A DNA stretch of 64,000 bases from Apophysomyces variabilis (Eukaryota; Mucoromycota; Mucoromycetes; Mucorales; Mucoraceae): assembly GCA_002749535.1 (NCBI GenBank), contig MZZL01000411.1, positions 1-64,000 on the forward strand. Direction: 5' to 3'. Position 1 is the first letter of the stretch. Each line of letters begins with the position of its first letter. Positions 23,720-36,583 of the stretch are shown here, one piece after another. The position numbers and the translations under genes were made by a program. The notes under the pieces are model-generated. The model made no database searches. It had not been told where the DNA came from and worked only from the letters and a program-made list of their open reading frames with translations.

Positions 23720-26349
23720 CTAAACTGATTGAAGCGTGCGGTAAAACTGGGTAACCTTTGGATGCGCCATAACTTTCGTCGGATCAAAGTTTAGAATTTG
23801 AAGGGTATCGATACTTCTAGCTCTCGATAAGGCTACATAGGCTTGTCCTTTTTCAAATACACGACCAAGATCCACTCGCACGCTATCCAACGTTTGCCCT
23901 TGACTTTTATGGATAGACATCGCCCAGGCAAGCATCAACGGTATCTGCGTCCGTGACGCAACTTCTTTTCCACCTGAATATAGTGACATAAATGGTTAAT
24001 ACTGAATATTCAATGAAGAAAATGAAAGCGAAGCTCTACCTGGTAGTTCAACTGTCCATCGGTCTGTCTCGATCACGATCTCGCGATCATCTGCAAATCG
24101 TACAACAGGATACGGTTTGCTCATGACGGAATCTAGTATATTATCAAGTTCGTCCATCTTTCTTGTAGGGGCAAGACGAGATCTGACCGCCCTAGCGCCA
24201 GTAAATCTGCCCTCGCCCACAAAACCAACAACAATCCCGAGGGATCCGTTCACTAGAGTTGCATCCATATTCTTCAGAAGCATGACCTGAGCATTTCGTT
24301 TTAATCTGATCGAAGCTGGTGCAATACAGCTGTCCACTTTGGACTTATCTCCCGTGTCAATGGCATTAAATATTCGATCTTCACCCTCTAATGCTTCCAA
24401 TCGCATGTTATTGGCGTTTTCAACTTGGCTACGGAGCGGAAATCTATGGATCACAAATTGAGCATGCCTGCGTTTTTCTCTTGAGGCACTTAACGTACAA
24501 TTCTGTCGGTCGGATGGACGACGTTCCTTTAGGTTCTCGAGACAGGGATTTGAATATTTCAATTGCTTTCTGAGAAAGCATACCCAAACGCATCTCGTTA
24601 AGAATATCGACAAACTCTGCACAGAAACCACGGAAAGGGTTCGTCCAACTTGGCTTTGTATGTTTCGTTCCACTTACCTTGATCTTTCTGACGGAAAACA
24701 CGCTTTAACATCACGGTCCTTTGCACTACTTGAGACCAGGATCGTGCTTCAAATGCAAATTTAGTGGGGCCATGTTGGTTCACTGGAGGAAGTTGGAAAA
24801 AGTCTCCGGTCAACACTAACTGGATGCCTCCAAACGGGGCAGGATTGTTGCGAACGGTGCGTGCCAAGTGCTCGATCTTGTCAAATAGATCACCATCCAC
24901 CATCGAGACTAAAGCAAAGCTATTTATCAACCTCGAAAGGTATTCCTAGTATGTGGCTTACTCTCGTCAATAATAAGTACGTTTGTCCGTCGCCAGCGAT
25001 TGCAAAGCTTGCTATGACCCATCACCTTTTCGATTAATCGCTCGATACTTTCTGTGCCAAGACCAATTCCAGTAAAACTTTGGAAGGATCTGTTAGCTTT
25101 CTAAAGATGAGCACTTTCTTTTGCTATACCTATGCAAGGTTGATCCACTAATATTACAAGCAGCAATGCCAGTGGACGCAGTTACTGCCACTCCATCACC
25201 ATATATCTCCTTCAATTTGTCAATCAACGCTCGAAGAAGCACTGATTTTCCCGTTCCTTCGTTCATCATTTTTATCAGCCACATCTTACTCGAGTTGAGA
25301 TAAAAGCAAATCTTACCTGCAGATCCTGTAAAGAACATATTTTGCTTTTCGTTTACTACCATATCCAATACTCTTTGTTGCTCTGCCGAAAGTTCCGGAC
25401 GATATTCGCGATCTTCCTTGGAAGCAAAGCTTGGAACTTTGGCCAATTTGGTATACTTTTTACTAACAGTTTTTCCAGATAATCCATTAAACAACATAGT
25501 GTTGTTACTCTTATACTGATGTGTCTTTGTAGAGGAGCTAAACGAGGATGCTGAGTTCGCACCCCACTTTTTTGGGCTTTGGCTAGAAAACGTGGCTGGA
25601 TAAACACGAGTGGGATAGCTGATGGTTTGAGAGTTTGAATAAGGGTTCCAGTTGTTAGGATTGTGGTAAGAGTTGCTAGATGGGTTGATGCTATTTGAGT
25701 TGCCTTTGGATGAAGATGACAGTGTGTTTGGCGATGATAACGTAGACGGTAATATACGTTGGCGTTTCTCAACCATGCTATCCGAAGATGATCTTAGCTT
25801 GTTATTAGTGACTCCGGTTGTTGTATCTCGAACACGTTTTTGTGTGTGCAATCGTATTGACTCAGGTTCTGGTTCTCGTACATCTTGACTTGAGAAACGA
25901 GGTCCAGTCACTTTAAGAGGATCGAAGGTCTTGAAATTGTATCGTGATGTGTTGGTCATTTCGATGGCACTTGTGCCAAACGACGTAAATGGGTTATTAG
26001 CATTTTGTCCTCTATCCTGCGAACTGCTTTGCGAACTGATAACGGTAGTAAAGGTTGATGTCTTCGTCATTGCAGATAATCCATTGATCTCCTTTTCACC
26101 AACAAAGATAAGATCGTCGTTGTCATCCGTCAGATCCATGGTTACTGGGCGATGAGTCTTTCTGTTTTCGTCAGAAATAATAATAAGGTTATCGTTATTG
26201 TTTTTATTGTCTCCATTATGAATCGAAGCATGCGGTAATTGCGCACTCTCCGTCGAACTGTTTAATTTAGTATTCACAGGTTTGAAAAAGTGCAAAAGCG
26301 TCTTTTTCTTCGATTTTTCGTTTGCATGCGAGGTATTTCTACGGAGCAT
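23720..26349 (-). CDS. PIF1: PIF1-family 5'-3' DNA helicase
   Basis: Unwinds G-quadruplexes and R-loops and acts at telomeres and in mitochondria. Seven exons (minus): 26349-25317, 25256-25130, 25077-24962, 24908-24678, 24616-24499, 24443-24040, 23973-23720; 760 aa. The N-terminal about 320 residues are Ser/Asn-rich and low-complexity; TLLHFFKP near residue 17 resembles a PCNA-interaction box. The helicase core has Walker A GSAGTGKS (split by intron 1), [18 protein letters not shown], Walker [33 protein letters not shown], and the Pif1 signature near the end, [12 protein letters not shown] and YVALSRAR. An in-frame ATG 84 bases upstream (26433) would add 28 residues; I chose 26349 because the sequence there looks more like a Pif1 N-terminus. 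Six introns of 52-66 nt. Confidence 0.93.
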
Positions 26350-26615
26350 GCTGTAAAATGACAAACAATAAAGGTACGCGACGCGAAAAATTGGAGACCG
26401 AAAACGCTTTAATGCATCGCGTTTTGCAGCCACCGCGTCTGGCCAAACGTATTCTGTAGGGCCAAAAAACCAAAAACCTGTCCATGTTCCACCAGGACAC
26501 CTTGTTGCAAAAGCCTACAAATTTAACAGACGGAAACTATACATTACGATTGTTGGTTAAGCAAACCCCTGCTCAATACTTTAATAGATGAGTAGTGCAA
26601 AAATTGATTAGGATG

Positions 26616-29600
26616 TTATCCTAGAAGGGCATCAAGCAATCCTTCGTCAGTGGTATTAGTTACTAGGCGGGGCTCATCAGGACGTGAATATCGGGAAGAT
26701 AATTGAATTGAAGGGGAAGAGGAATCAAATAGAGTGGATGCATCAGACGCTTTTGCTGCTGCCGATGCAGGCGTGCGACGACGCTCGTTTCCGCGGCGTA
26801 AATCATTTAGAGTAATCGACTCGACTTGTGCATCGTCCTCATCCTCATCCTCATCCTCATCCTCGTTGTCATCATCCTCATCGTCTTCTTCCGATTCCTC
26901 TTCGGAATCGGACACGGCAACAATCAATGCTCTTCCAGCACGTTGCTGCCACAGAGCGTCAGCAAGATTATCGTCAATCGGCTGCGTTTGGTCCTCTGTA
27001 GGCACTCGATGATTGTTCTTTTTGGCAACATCGCAAATAATGTCATAGACTACCCACGGAAAGCTGAGAAATTGGCCTTCAACAGATAAATCACGTCGTC
27101 GTTCTTCCGCGTGATAGGTGACATAGTACCAAGCCGCTGCTTTCGCCTCTAGTTCTACTCGTGTTTCGCTACTAATTTCTCGTTCTTCTCCTTCACTGAG
27201 GAATTCTCGCTCAAACTGGCGCCGCCAAAACTTCATCAAATTATTGACAGCAGCCATTGTCTGTTTTTGCACTTCATGTGTACTTTTACGATTCCCTTTC
27301 TTTAACCACTTGATAATGAAGCCTGACACAATCTCCGCTTCTGTCTGTACACCATACTGGTTCATCAGTGACATCAGGTCGCGGTTGTATCTTGCTCTAC
27401 TGTCCCTTGCGTCTACAATGTATCGTTCCATGTTAGGTATACGGAGTCTAACATCGTATATCGCGTCATCCTGAAGCTGATCTCTGTAGTCCTTATATTC
27501 GTCCTTATGCACAGCACGGTAAATCCGGCCGAGCACTTTATTCGATACGTACATCTCCTTGTCCTTTTTCTGCATGAAGTCAGGAAATATCCGGACTCTA
27601 AGATCTTCATCCAATACAGCTCTCTTTCCAGATTTTGGAAAATCTACATGCCGTTTTCAGCAATTCAGCATTATTCCATCTTTTGGACGTACCAACAGCA
27701 AGCGAATGCAACTGTGCAAGGCGTAGACATGCGCCATCAAACGCTCCCTTGGCTGACCTGTCTGCTGTCGCCAAATGCGCATTTGCGATCTGCCCAAGGT
27801 TATCGTTGTTGATATAATTAACAAAGAATTTAAGAATATGTCCAATTTGAACGTCATCAACTTGCTGAGGTTCCTCTGCTTTATAATCCATTGGTGGATA
27901 GTTTTTAATTTTTGGCATCAGATTTTTGTCCCAAAAGACACTACAAAGACATCATTGTAAGCCGATGTGTGTGTTTCCTAGTTCACCACTCACGTGTAAT
28001 CGTCTCCATCGAGATCACCTCCGGAACACATACTAGGAACATCACGGTATCCCTCTGCGGAGAAAACAAGGACATCGGACAAATGGCGTAGTTTGGGACA
28101 ATCAACAGCGTTTACCACTCTCACATCACCAGGATGGAAACATGGATTACGAAAAACAACGCATTCCCCTTCTATAACGGTTGTCTTTGCGGCTGTTTCT
28201 GAAGCCTGAGATATCTGGCAAAAGACTTCACCTTCTTTCAATGACCTTGTTTCGTCCATAACACCGAGTAAAAATGCGCCTTTTGGTACGTTGATCTTGG
28301 CTTTTTTCTTTAGATCTTTCAGCACGCTCACGCGGAACACATTCAAAAGGTTCAGTATATGCGGATCCTTTTTCTCTAAGAATCCTGCACCGATAATGCG
28401 CGCCATCATCCTCGTAGTACCAAATTCATCCAAGTTAGAAAGTAATACTCTGACCGCTTCATTCGGATTTTCCAGCATCCTGTTTAGACCAGATATCATA
28501 TCCTCCATTAACTTCATGAAGATCTCGTCCTTTACGCCAAGAGCAGAAAGTAAAGTTATAGCTTGTCGATTTAGATAAGCTGGAATAAGCGTAGAATAAC
28601 GAATAACCTCCAGCATGTGATGATTTGACCTGAATTTGATCTGGCTAGGTCGAAGCTGGACTTTTCGGCCATTGAGATCATTAGCGACAGCCAAGACACC
28701 TTTGGCTCCACCAAGACGGAACTGAAATGCACTCGGCACAGTTTTCAATTCCATTTTCATAGCAACTTCGCGAGCCAATTCGAGTGATATCTTGCCAACG
28801 CCGTCCGAAAACGTGAATCCATTTTTTTCGACTTCTGCAATTTCCTCTATCTCATTTTCTTGGAGACGGGTAATAGGACGTGTGGACGAAAAACACTGTT
28901 TTCTGTCAGTAATATTCTCGAGCTGATTAATGCATCACCTGCCCCATTCGCACCGCATGTTTCGCAATTATTTTGACGTGAGAAAATGTGCCCATCCACT
29001 GTCGAATTCTGTTTGCATTCAGTTCTTTTGTAGGAGCAAAGAACCAACAGCCATGATCGCGTAACTGGGAGCTAGAAAAGGCCAAAAAATCATATCGGCG
29101 TGCTCCGATCTGAATGCCATCCTTCAGAACTGTGTATATTCTGTTATAGATAGCTTCATTTGAAGTTCCTGTATGACTGGCGCTGATACGTGAAAGTCCT
29201 TCATCGACAAACTGAACGCGAATGAATCTGTCAGCATGATCCTGAAAAGCTCTGACCACACGGTTCGTAGTTTCAACTGTCGGAGGTTGGACATAAATGG
29301 AGGATGGTGTCACCAGGATCTTGCGCATAGACGCACAATGCGGGGGAAGACTCTTCTGGTTTTGGACTTTCATACCCACCCTGTTCCACACATCTAGCAA
29401 CGCTGACGTTGGATCCCACACTCTCTTCTTTTCCATAGCCATAAGCTCAAGCAACCCACAAGCTATTGTTGGATTCAGACGACGTAGTTGCTCGAGTTTA
29501 TCGTAGAACGAATCATCAAGGTTATATTCGTCAAGGTAATAGTTCGTGATCATTGATTCTAGCGTATACAAGACATCAAATGAGGTAATCAAACTTGCCC

Positions 29601-30676
29601 TTTGGACATGTCCTATGGGTGGATCTAACGACGAAGCTTTCACCACTGTCAAAGTGGGTCGCTGCAAGTGTAGCTCGCGAGGAACTAGGTTATATGTTGC
29701 TGCCTCCTCCAGCATCCGGGCTATCTGACCTTGCATGCCCTGAGGAGGATGAAATTTCAAGCGATAGACTGTCCAATAGCCTATTTCAAGTTTGTCTTTT
29801 GGTCGCACTAACATGACTGCAGTTCGCCGTAGATTCGTGTCCTTTAAAGGAAGACTGTTGGCAGCAATCGGTATATCTATGACTCGCTCCCATTGACCGC
29901 CGATCCGGATACTTGTCTTAGTTTCTTTCACTGCTTTCTTATTTTGTCGCCAGAATCGCGCAGGATACTTCAAAGGAATCGTGAAGTAGAAAGCTTGATG
30001 TTCTCGTTCCATTTTTATATCTCCATTCAGATTTTTGAAGTTGAATTCCAGTCGATAGTTTTCGTTCAGGTGACTGAAATGGATCTGTATATTTCTAAGG
30101 TCGTAATTCACAATGAGCGCTACTTGTTCTTGTGTCGTCCAACATTCAACAAATGTCTTTGGGTGGGTCATAACACCCATTGAGAAGTATTTTGCCGGGA
30201 ATCTGCTTTTATGGAACTGCCGGCTGTTTTTGAACGATCGGTCATCAGACTCTTTTTCTGGCGCAAAGCTAACTCGCACAGGTCTTTGGTCGATATAAAT
30301 CCTCTCGTTCATGAAAGCATATGTATATGGGATACGACTGGGAAGTGAATTGAATGCTGTCAATTTAGCCGCTCTACAACTTTCTTATATTACCGGAAGA
30401 GTACGATTGCAGAGCCATCCGGAACCTCGTTGTCATCGACATTGATATCTACAAGCTCGATCTCTCCGTAACGGGAAAAGCGATCCCTCACATTTCCGGG
30501 CGGGGTCTTAGGATTAAGTCCCTGCACTAGGAAGCATCTATCGCTTGTCTCTTCGTTTGTTCGCGAATGAGGGGGTCGTCGCTTTCCAGGAGGTTCGCGA
30601 GCTGACCGTACGTTAGCTATGAATGGGTTAATGAGTGAAATCGTATGACTAGAATAGGTAAATATGCACTTGTCAT
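26616..30676 (-). CDS. RNA-dependent RNA polymerase with N-terminal RRM (RNA silencing)
   Basis: Makes double-stranded RNA in RNAi pathways. Model (minus): 30676-30670 (putative, MTT), 30616-30394, 30373-28939, 28895-27994, 27940-27693, 27643-26616; 1280 aa if every junction is right. The N-terminus is an RRM (about 25-105: CFLVQGLNP as RNP2, SAIVLFR near RNP1, RPVRVSFAP as the last strand). It is interrupted by a GT-AG interval of only 20 nt (30393-30374), see findings. The polymerase core includes MGQCFSSTR across an intron, FTFSDGVGKIS, GAKGVLAV and the catalytic DLDGD (about 849-853). The C-terminus has a long acidic run. If the 20-nt interval is not removed, translation could start at ATG 30363 or 30312 without the RRM. 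The core is certain; the first two exons are tentative. Confidence 0.88.
26833..26900 (-). repeat. Asp/Glu-coding hexamer repeat in RdRP
   Basis: Repeats of GAGGAT/GATGAG type (+ strand TCCTCA) encode an uninterrupted acidic run of about 20 residues in the RdRP C-terminal tail. Confidence 0.85.
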
Positions 30677-31479
30677 TATCTTGTTAACGGAACAAGAGAG
30701 TGCGTCCCGAAGTACAACCCTCGGGACAAAGAAGCCACATAGCATTCGTTTTAATTGGCTTCACTGGGCTAGACTAGTTGCACCCCCCCTTTTGGAAAAT
30801 TCTTTACTCAGGTATGTACTGTATATCTGCCAATAACAATTATTACCCATAGTATTGTTAAAGACTCGTTCAATTGTACCTCTGGGGGATAATAGTACGA
30901 AAAGCGCTCTCATGTGTAGCAAACACGGTAAGATCGGTTGGTTTCACATAGACCCATCAGCCTGGGAACCGTCCATAAACAGATATCTAACGGTTCTTTT
31001 CCATTTATCATCGCTGTTATCATTAAATTGCCTACTGTTAGTTTCCGTTTCGTAAATGAAACTGCAAGACATAATTTAATAGAATCAAGTACTAAATGTC
31101 TTCTGTATCCCTGTGGTGCTAGTTTATAGTTTTAAGGCTTTCTAGTAAATATCCAGTCTGCAAGTCTGGATTGAACAATATTTGAAGCAAACAAAAAAAA
31201 TCCCTGATAATTCTATGTTTGAACCCAAGCAAGTATCTGGTCCACAATATGCGTAGACAGTTCTTATATATAAAGCAGGAATAAATATATTTTCTGGCCA
31301 TTATCGCGAAATCTGGGAGTACAAATAGCTTTTCTTGCATTTATCCGTTATCACTACCAATGAGGCAAGTGTTACACAAAGACAGCTTATTTTTTCCTCC
31401 AGAAGTAGATCCTTCTCATGCAAAGATATGTAATATGCAAGTTAGGTTATTTATAGGATGATCCCATCCTATCTGCTAG
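30677..31479. other. intergenic, no gene recognised
   Basis: About 800 bp upstream of the RdRP gene. Open frames at 30855-31129 carry no family motif. It may contain the RdRP promoter and the lost 5' part of the P450 relic. Confidence 0.5.
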
Positions 31480-32024
31480 GTGATATAATTGAGGCTGCGT
31501 TAGAATCAATTGCAAGGAGTTTTACTTGGGCATGTGCGGCTCTCTGTAATTATCCTGGTGTTCAACAGAAATGGAAGACGGGGTTTTGCAAGTTTACGGA
31601 AGCGAACAGGTGGCTACACGTTTAAAGAATGTGATCGTACTCCATAAGGATCTTTGTTGTAAGAGATTGTCTCCGTTACCGTATAACTCGATGGATAGAT
31701 GCCTCCCTCGGAGCAGATCAAGATTGGAAGCTGTTGCTTTGCATTGCATGATACTATAACCATAGTGATTAGTTGAGCACCGGAATCTCATACTCAAAAG
31801 CGGCAACACTCTTCAGCAATACTTGGTTCATGCAAATTGAATCCAGAACAGTACCGAAGCCCAAAGAAATTTATACCTGAGCGCCTTATGAATAAGACAA
31901 CAACCATGTCAACTACAGCAAACAGAAGGCTAGAAGACGGAGACATTTATACATTCTGCATGCTGGAAAGTGAGGGTCTTCTGGTTACTTATTTGGCTCA
32001 CCGACGAGCTTATACTAAGTAAAC
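31480..32024 (+). pseudogene. cytochrome P450 fragment (C-terminal part)
   Basis: Reading across frames gives the late part of a fungal P450 in order. An I-helix-like segment lies at about 31481-31570 (DIIEAALESIARSFTWACAA then LCNYPGVQQKW). Next are a linker FKECDRTP (about 31625-31650) in another frame, and then MNPEQYRSPKKFIPERL followed by a residue run ending DIYTF (31837-31960), matching the meander region before the heme loop. The heme-binding loop that should follow (FxxGxRxCxG) is replaced by CMLESEGLLVTYLAH, so the Cys ligand context is lost. At least three frame changes or stops are present. The N-terminal half is not seen. Dead copy. Confidence 0.6.
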
Positions 32025-32295
32025 GCCTGTGTTCTGGTATTCATCTGGGCGAAGCGGGGAGGATCACTTTAAAATCTCTGCAAGCGATACTCTAAATAGC
32101 ATCAATAGGAAAATGTTTTTAAGTATTACTAGACTGGTTATGAAGATACATTTCTTACTGTTTGGAAATATTGGTCATCGAGTCTCCATCCAAGGAGGTC
32201 ACGACGCGACTTATGTGAGCGGCTGACACCAAAAAAAAAATTTCTTGCCATTATCAAGTGCAGCTAATCCACCTCTTCCGATACATATCATATCG

Positions 32296-34235
32296 ATGTC
32301 CACGGAAATAGAATCAGAAGAGTCCGTAAACCGAGATACGCAATGACAACATAATGACTTGAACTCATTCTTTCCCCAGTGTTATTCGTCTAATTCTGCA
32401 GTTTTTGCGGGAGAATAACTTGCAGCACACCTTCTCAGCTTTGGAAAAGGAGTCTTCCGTTTCACTCAACACCGTTGAAAGCAAAGAATCATTTATGCAA
32501 GACATCACCCAGGGACGCTGGGATGTCGTCTTGCGCCAGATCGTGAACCTCAATATTGCACCCAAGAAGTTGACGAATCTTTACGAACAAGTAACCAACG
32601 ATTAATATTGGAAACTTTTAGCCAACATTTTTGCAATCTAGATGGTGTTGGAGCTGATAGAGTTACGTGAATTAAGTGCAGCCAGAACTTTGCTGCGACA
32701 AACGCAGCCGATGCAGATCCTTAAACAAGACCAACCAGAACGATACATGCTCTTGGAACAACTCATGTCCAGCTCGCACTTTAACCCAAAGGTTGCGTAT
32801 CCTGAAGGCGTGACAAAAGAGCAACGAAGAAAAGTGATTGCACAAGGTTAGACTAGGATAAACTCTTTGCGCAAAGTGTTCATTGGAGCATATAGCGTTA
32901 GCAGAGGAAGTAACGGTTGTGCCACCGTCACGACTACTGGCATTACTTGGTCAGTGTCTTAAATGGCAACAGCAACAAGGTATATTGCAACCCGATTCAG
33001 CATTTGATTTGTTCCGAGGATCAGCACCAATGCAGAAAGCGGAGGATGATGCGATAGCGTGTAAGCCGTATCTGGAAGTTAAGGTAGCACATTCCAACAA
33101 TGGATAATCGATGAGAGGTACTTACAATCGGATGTTTCTCAGTTTCCAGGCAAGAAAACGTATGCTGAATATGCTACCTTTTCTCCAAACGGTCAATATC
33201 TTGCTACCGGTTCCGTTGACGGCTTCATTGAGATCTGGAACCATTTAACGGGAAAATTGCGCAAGGACTTGAAATATCAGGCTGAAGTATGCCACCCGTT
33301 TCAGCAAACTGTTAGTTTTGACGCGTTATTTAGGACACAATGATGACCATGGATAATTCCGTCATTTGTCTGGCATTTAGTCGGGATAGCGAATTGCTAG
33401 CATCTGGATCGACGGATGGAAAGATCGCTGTAAGTCAGAGAAAAGTCTTAGTTCAGGAGAGAGGCTGAAGTAAATTTTTAGGTATGGAAGGTCCAGACAG
33501 GTATTTGCCAGAGGCGGATATCTCCAGCTCATAGCCAGGGTGTCACCTCTGTTTGCTTCAATAAGGATGGCTCTCAAGTGCTAAGTGGGAGTTACGATCA
33601 CACTATCAGGATACATGGCCTAAAATCAGGAAAAACTTTAAAAGAGTTCCGTGGTCATTCATCCTTTGTCAACTCTGCACTATACTCTGCGGATAACGCT
33701 CAGATCATTAGTGCCAGCAGTGACGGAACAGTGAAAGTAAGTAGGATGGTGTTTGGTCTGTTGTTCTTATTCCGCAATGTAGATATGGGACGCAAAGACT
33801 ACATCTTGCCTGCATACCATCACCCCGCAGTCGAGTGCGGATGTCACAAAGGGGTCCTTAAATCCAGTAAGCGGCATCGGTGGTCAGACAGTCCAGAGTG
33901 TTGTGGTTATGCCGAAGAACATAGACCAAGTTTTAGTGTGCGTTAAAAGCAACACGCTGTATATAATGACCATGCGAGGAAAAATCGTGAAAACCTATTC
34001 GCATCACAAGAAATCCGGGTCAGATTTCGTTGCTGCTGCTGTATCACCTCAAGGCGAATATATCTATGGTGTGTCCGAGGATTCTACACTGTACTGTTTC
34101 CACGCATCCACGGGAAACCTGGTTGAAGAAAAGAAGTTGTGCGAGGCAGAAATTATTGGATTGGCTAGTCATCCGTTTACAAACGTTCTCGCGACTCATA
34201 CTGACAGTGGCCACGTATATTTGTTAAAAGCATGA
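32296..34235 (+). CDS. SMU1: WD40 spliceosome protein SMU1
   Basis: Partner of RED/IK in activation of the B spliceosome; nuclear. Eight exons: 32296-32321, 32380-32590, 32642-32846, 32896-33083, 33143-33286, 33334-33429, 33482-33736, 33783-34235; 525 aa (human SMU1 is 513). The N-terminus has the LisH/CTLH arrangement ([18 protein letters not shown], then [15 protein letters not shown]). The C-terminal half has about seven WD repeats ([29 protein letters not shown]). The very short first exon (26 nt) ends with a GTCCGT donor, chosen because it alone keeps the conserved ESEDVIRL frame. Close to invariant relative to its animal orthologues as I know them; identification secure. Confidence 0.95.
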
Positions 34236-34282
34236 TTATAATATGTACATGATTGAACAGCAAAACAAGAAAACAAACAATC

Positions 34283-36263
34283 TTAATCATCTTCTAACCG
34301 GATACGACCTCTTCTTCCTCCACTCCACCTTGGCACAGCTCGTCCTATTCCTCGGGCATGTTGGATCCACTTATGCGTTCGCACAGCCATACGATATATC
34401 CACCGCATCATATCGCTGAAACCACATCTCGTATTTGCTTCTAAGTATAACTCGAGACTAAGCGATGTCAGGCCGATAACGGCGTAGAACATCTGGTTTA
34501 CACCAAAACGATCATAGATTACGCCTCCGATCAAACTGCCTAACCCGGCACCCACACCTGCATACATAGCCGCCAGGATACCTATTTTTTTTCTCACATT
34601 TAGCAACAAGAGGGAATAGTAAGACATCAAGAAAGAAAATAGTAAATACCTTGCGATGTCGCTTGCAATGGGGGTGGTGCTAATTCGTCAGCTTGCACTA
34701 CGCCTGCTCCCCAGAGAGCAGAGAACGCGATACCTAAATTTATCTGTTTCAATATGACTCTTTTTATCATCCATTGTTTAGCAGGTCTTACTAACCATTG
34801 AGCAAGTGCAGTCCCAATGCTATGCTCGCTCCAGTAGATCCTTTGGGTAGGATGGTGTATGAAAATACCCGGATAATAGTAAGCACATGGCTGAGAATAA
34901 TTAAGCTTTTAATTCCGAATAACCTGATAAGCTATTGCCAAGATTTAGTTAGGCCAAGACAAACAACTGCACACTTACATCTCGAGAATAAAAGAAAAAC
35001 ATGAGCTCAGTACTTGAGCCCACCAGTCCAGTCATCCCTACGACTGACTTACTAGCACCCAGATCATCTGTAAGAAATATAGAAAGAAAGCTGATGACCA
35101 TATTGAGTGACGCACCCATGAGCATCATGGTCATGAAAAATAAGAGAACTCTTGGTTGACTTAGAAGCTCTAGCAACGAGGTAGGCATAGGACGTATGAT
35201 CTCTTCGTCCGAAGGAGCGCCTGCAGCGTACGACGATCGCCGCCGATAAGCTGGAGGATTAGATAGATTGACAGCTTCGATGATACTGGACTCAGTGGCG
35301 AACTGGATCAAGCGTTGTATTTCATTCTCTCGTATCTGGGAAGATTCATTATCGATAAAATCATTGTCATAAGCTTCGTAGTCGATGTGGAACTGTTTCA
35401 TCTTGTGCCTTTGGGAGGGTGTTTCATCGTCATTAGCGCTGCTACTGGAATGCGCAGTAGCCATGGAAGCGGATGGCTGTAATGCAATGTGTTTCTGACT
35501 TGCACGAGGTAGCGACGATCTTATCCGCATTCGGCCTGGTAGCTCAAATCTTTCCGGTCGAAATTGAGTGCTCCCAGCCACGGTGATTAAACAGACAGAA
35601 AAAATCGAATAGGCATAGAAGATGACATTCATGTCCTTTGTCCAGTCTGCTACAAATCCTACCAGGCACTGGGCTACGCCAAACGATATGGAGCCAAACA
35701 TACGCTGACGGCCTTTTTAAAGAGTGTCAAGGTTAATCGCAGCGAATTTCTTGGCAGCAATTTTTGGCCACTACGAACCATACTGGTCTTTGTTTCTGCC
35801 TAGGATCTTCAGCACACCACCGTCCACCAGAGGACCGACGGGTACACCAAAAAAAGCAAAGCAAATGGATGCAATGGTCACCAAAGTCACTGTCAGTCCA
35901 TTTCGTTCGTTTTCATTTTCTAAATGCTGTGTAATGACAGATATGCCCATCATACTGACTATAGCAACAGTAGCTAGCATCTGTATAATACACATTATGT
36001 AACGATGGGTTTTAGTTTTATCAGCAAGAGCAGCCCATAATGGGCATGCAACGGCCGAAATAAATGGAGCTGTCATGCCATGTGAGAATGGAATCGAGTT
36101 GCATTGTCTTCTTTGACGGCGATTTACCAATGGCGATGAGTAATCCAATTTGATCACTTTTTAGTCCCAACTGTTTGTGATAGAATAATGTTAGGTATAC
36201 AGGCGTTGATCCCTGACATGCGAATAAAAATGTATAAAGTAGTTTGGGAGCAAGGTAAGGCAT
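34283..36263 (-). CDS. MFS transporter of the MFSD6-like (MFS_1_like) type
   Basis: Six exons (minus): 36263-36128, 36069-35779, 35712-34979, 34931-34796, 34733-34650, 34581-34283; 559 aa. About twelve hydrophobic segments in two halves are separated by a long Ser-rich cytosolic loop with acidic and His/Arg patches (around 35230-35560). Family-like motifs are APFISAVACPLWAALADKT in the first half, YGRQRMFGS at the exon 2/3 junction, and STELMFFFYSRD, ALWGAGVVQADELAP and AAMYAGVGAGLGSLIGG in the second. These match the MFSD6/nucleoside-H+-symporter-like branch. The substrate cannot be told. Start ATG 36263 (MPYLAPKL) lies directly before the first TM; an upstream in-frame ATG at 36290 is possible. 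Convergent with SMU1, 47 bp between stop codons. Confidence 0.85.
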
Positions 36264-36583
36264 GGAGTTTCCCCCCCTTGGAAACAGCATCGGAAATGAA
36301 AATTCGGGGCAGTCAAATCAGAACTCCGTTGGGGCACCACCATTGTTTTACGTTGGTTTTATTTAACGTCTCTATTTGAACACAGCGTCTGTGACAGACA
36401 TATTTGCTCGAGACCGCTCAAAAAGAAAAAGGTGGAATAAAAACCCTGCGGATGAGGCAGGGAAAAGGTCGAAGGAGTGAGGCAAAAGGAATATGAAGGA
36501 ATAAAGAAAAACATATATTGAAATAGAAAGGAAACGAAAAAAAGGAAAAAAGAGGGAAGAAGAGGGAGTCAGCTTTGATATGC
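36264..36583. other. short spacer, no gene seen
   Basis: About 320 bp with an A/G-rich stretch on the + strand (36420-36560). It separates the MFS gene start from the 3' end of a small hypothetical gene. Nothing else recognised. Confidence 0.5.

Noticed and set aside
30855..31129. Overlapping short + strand frames
   Set aside because: No motif and they conflict with one another. I tested whether they are the P450 N-terminus and saw no match.
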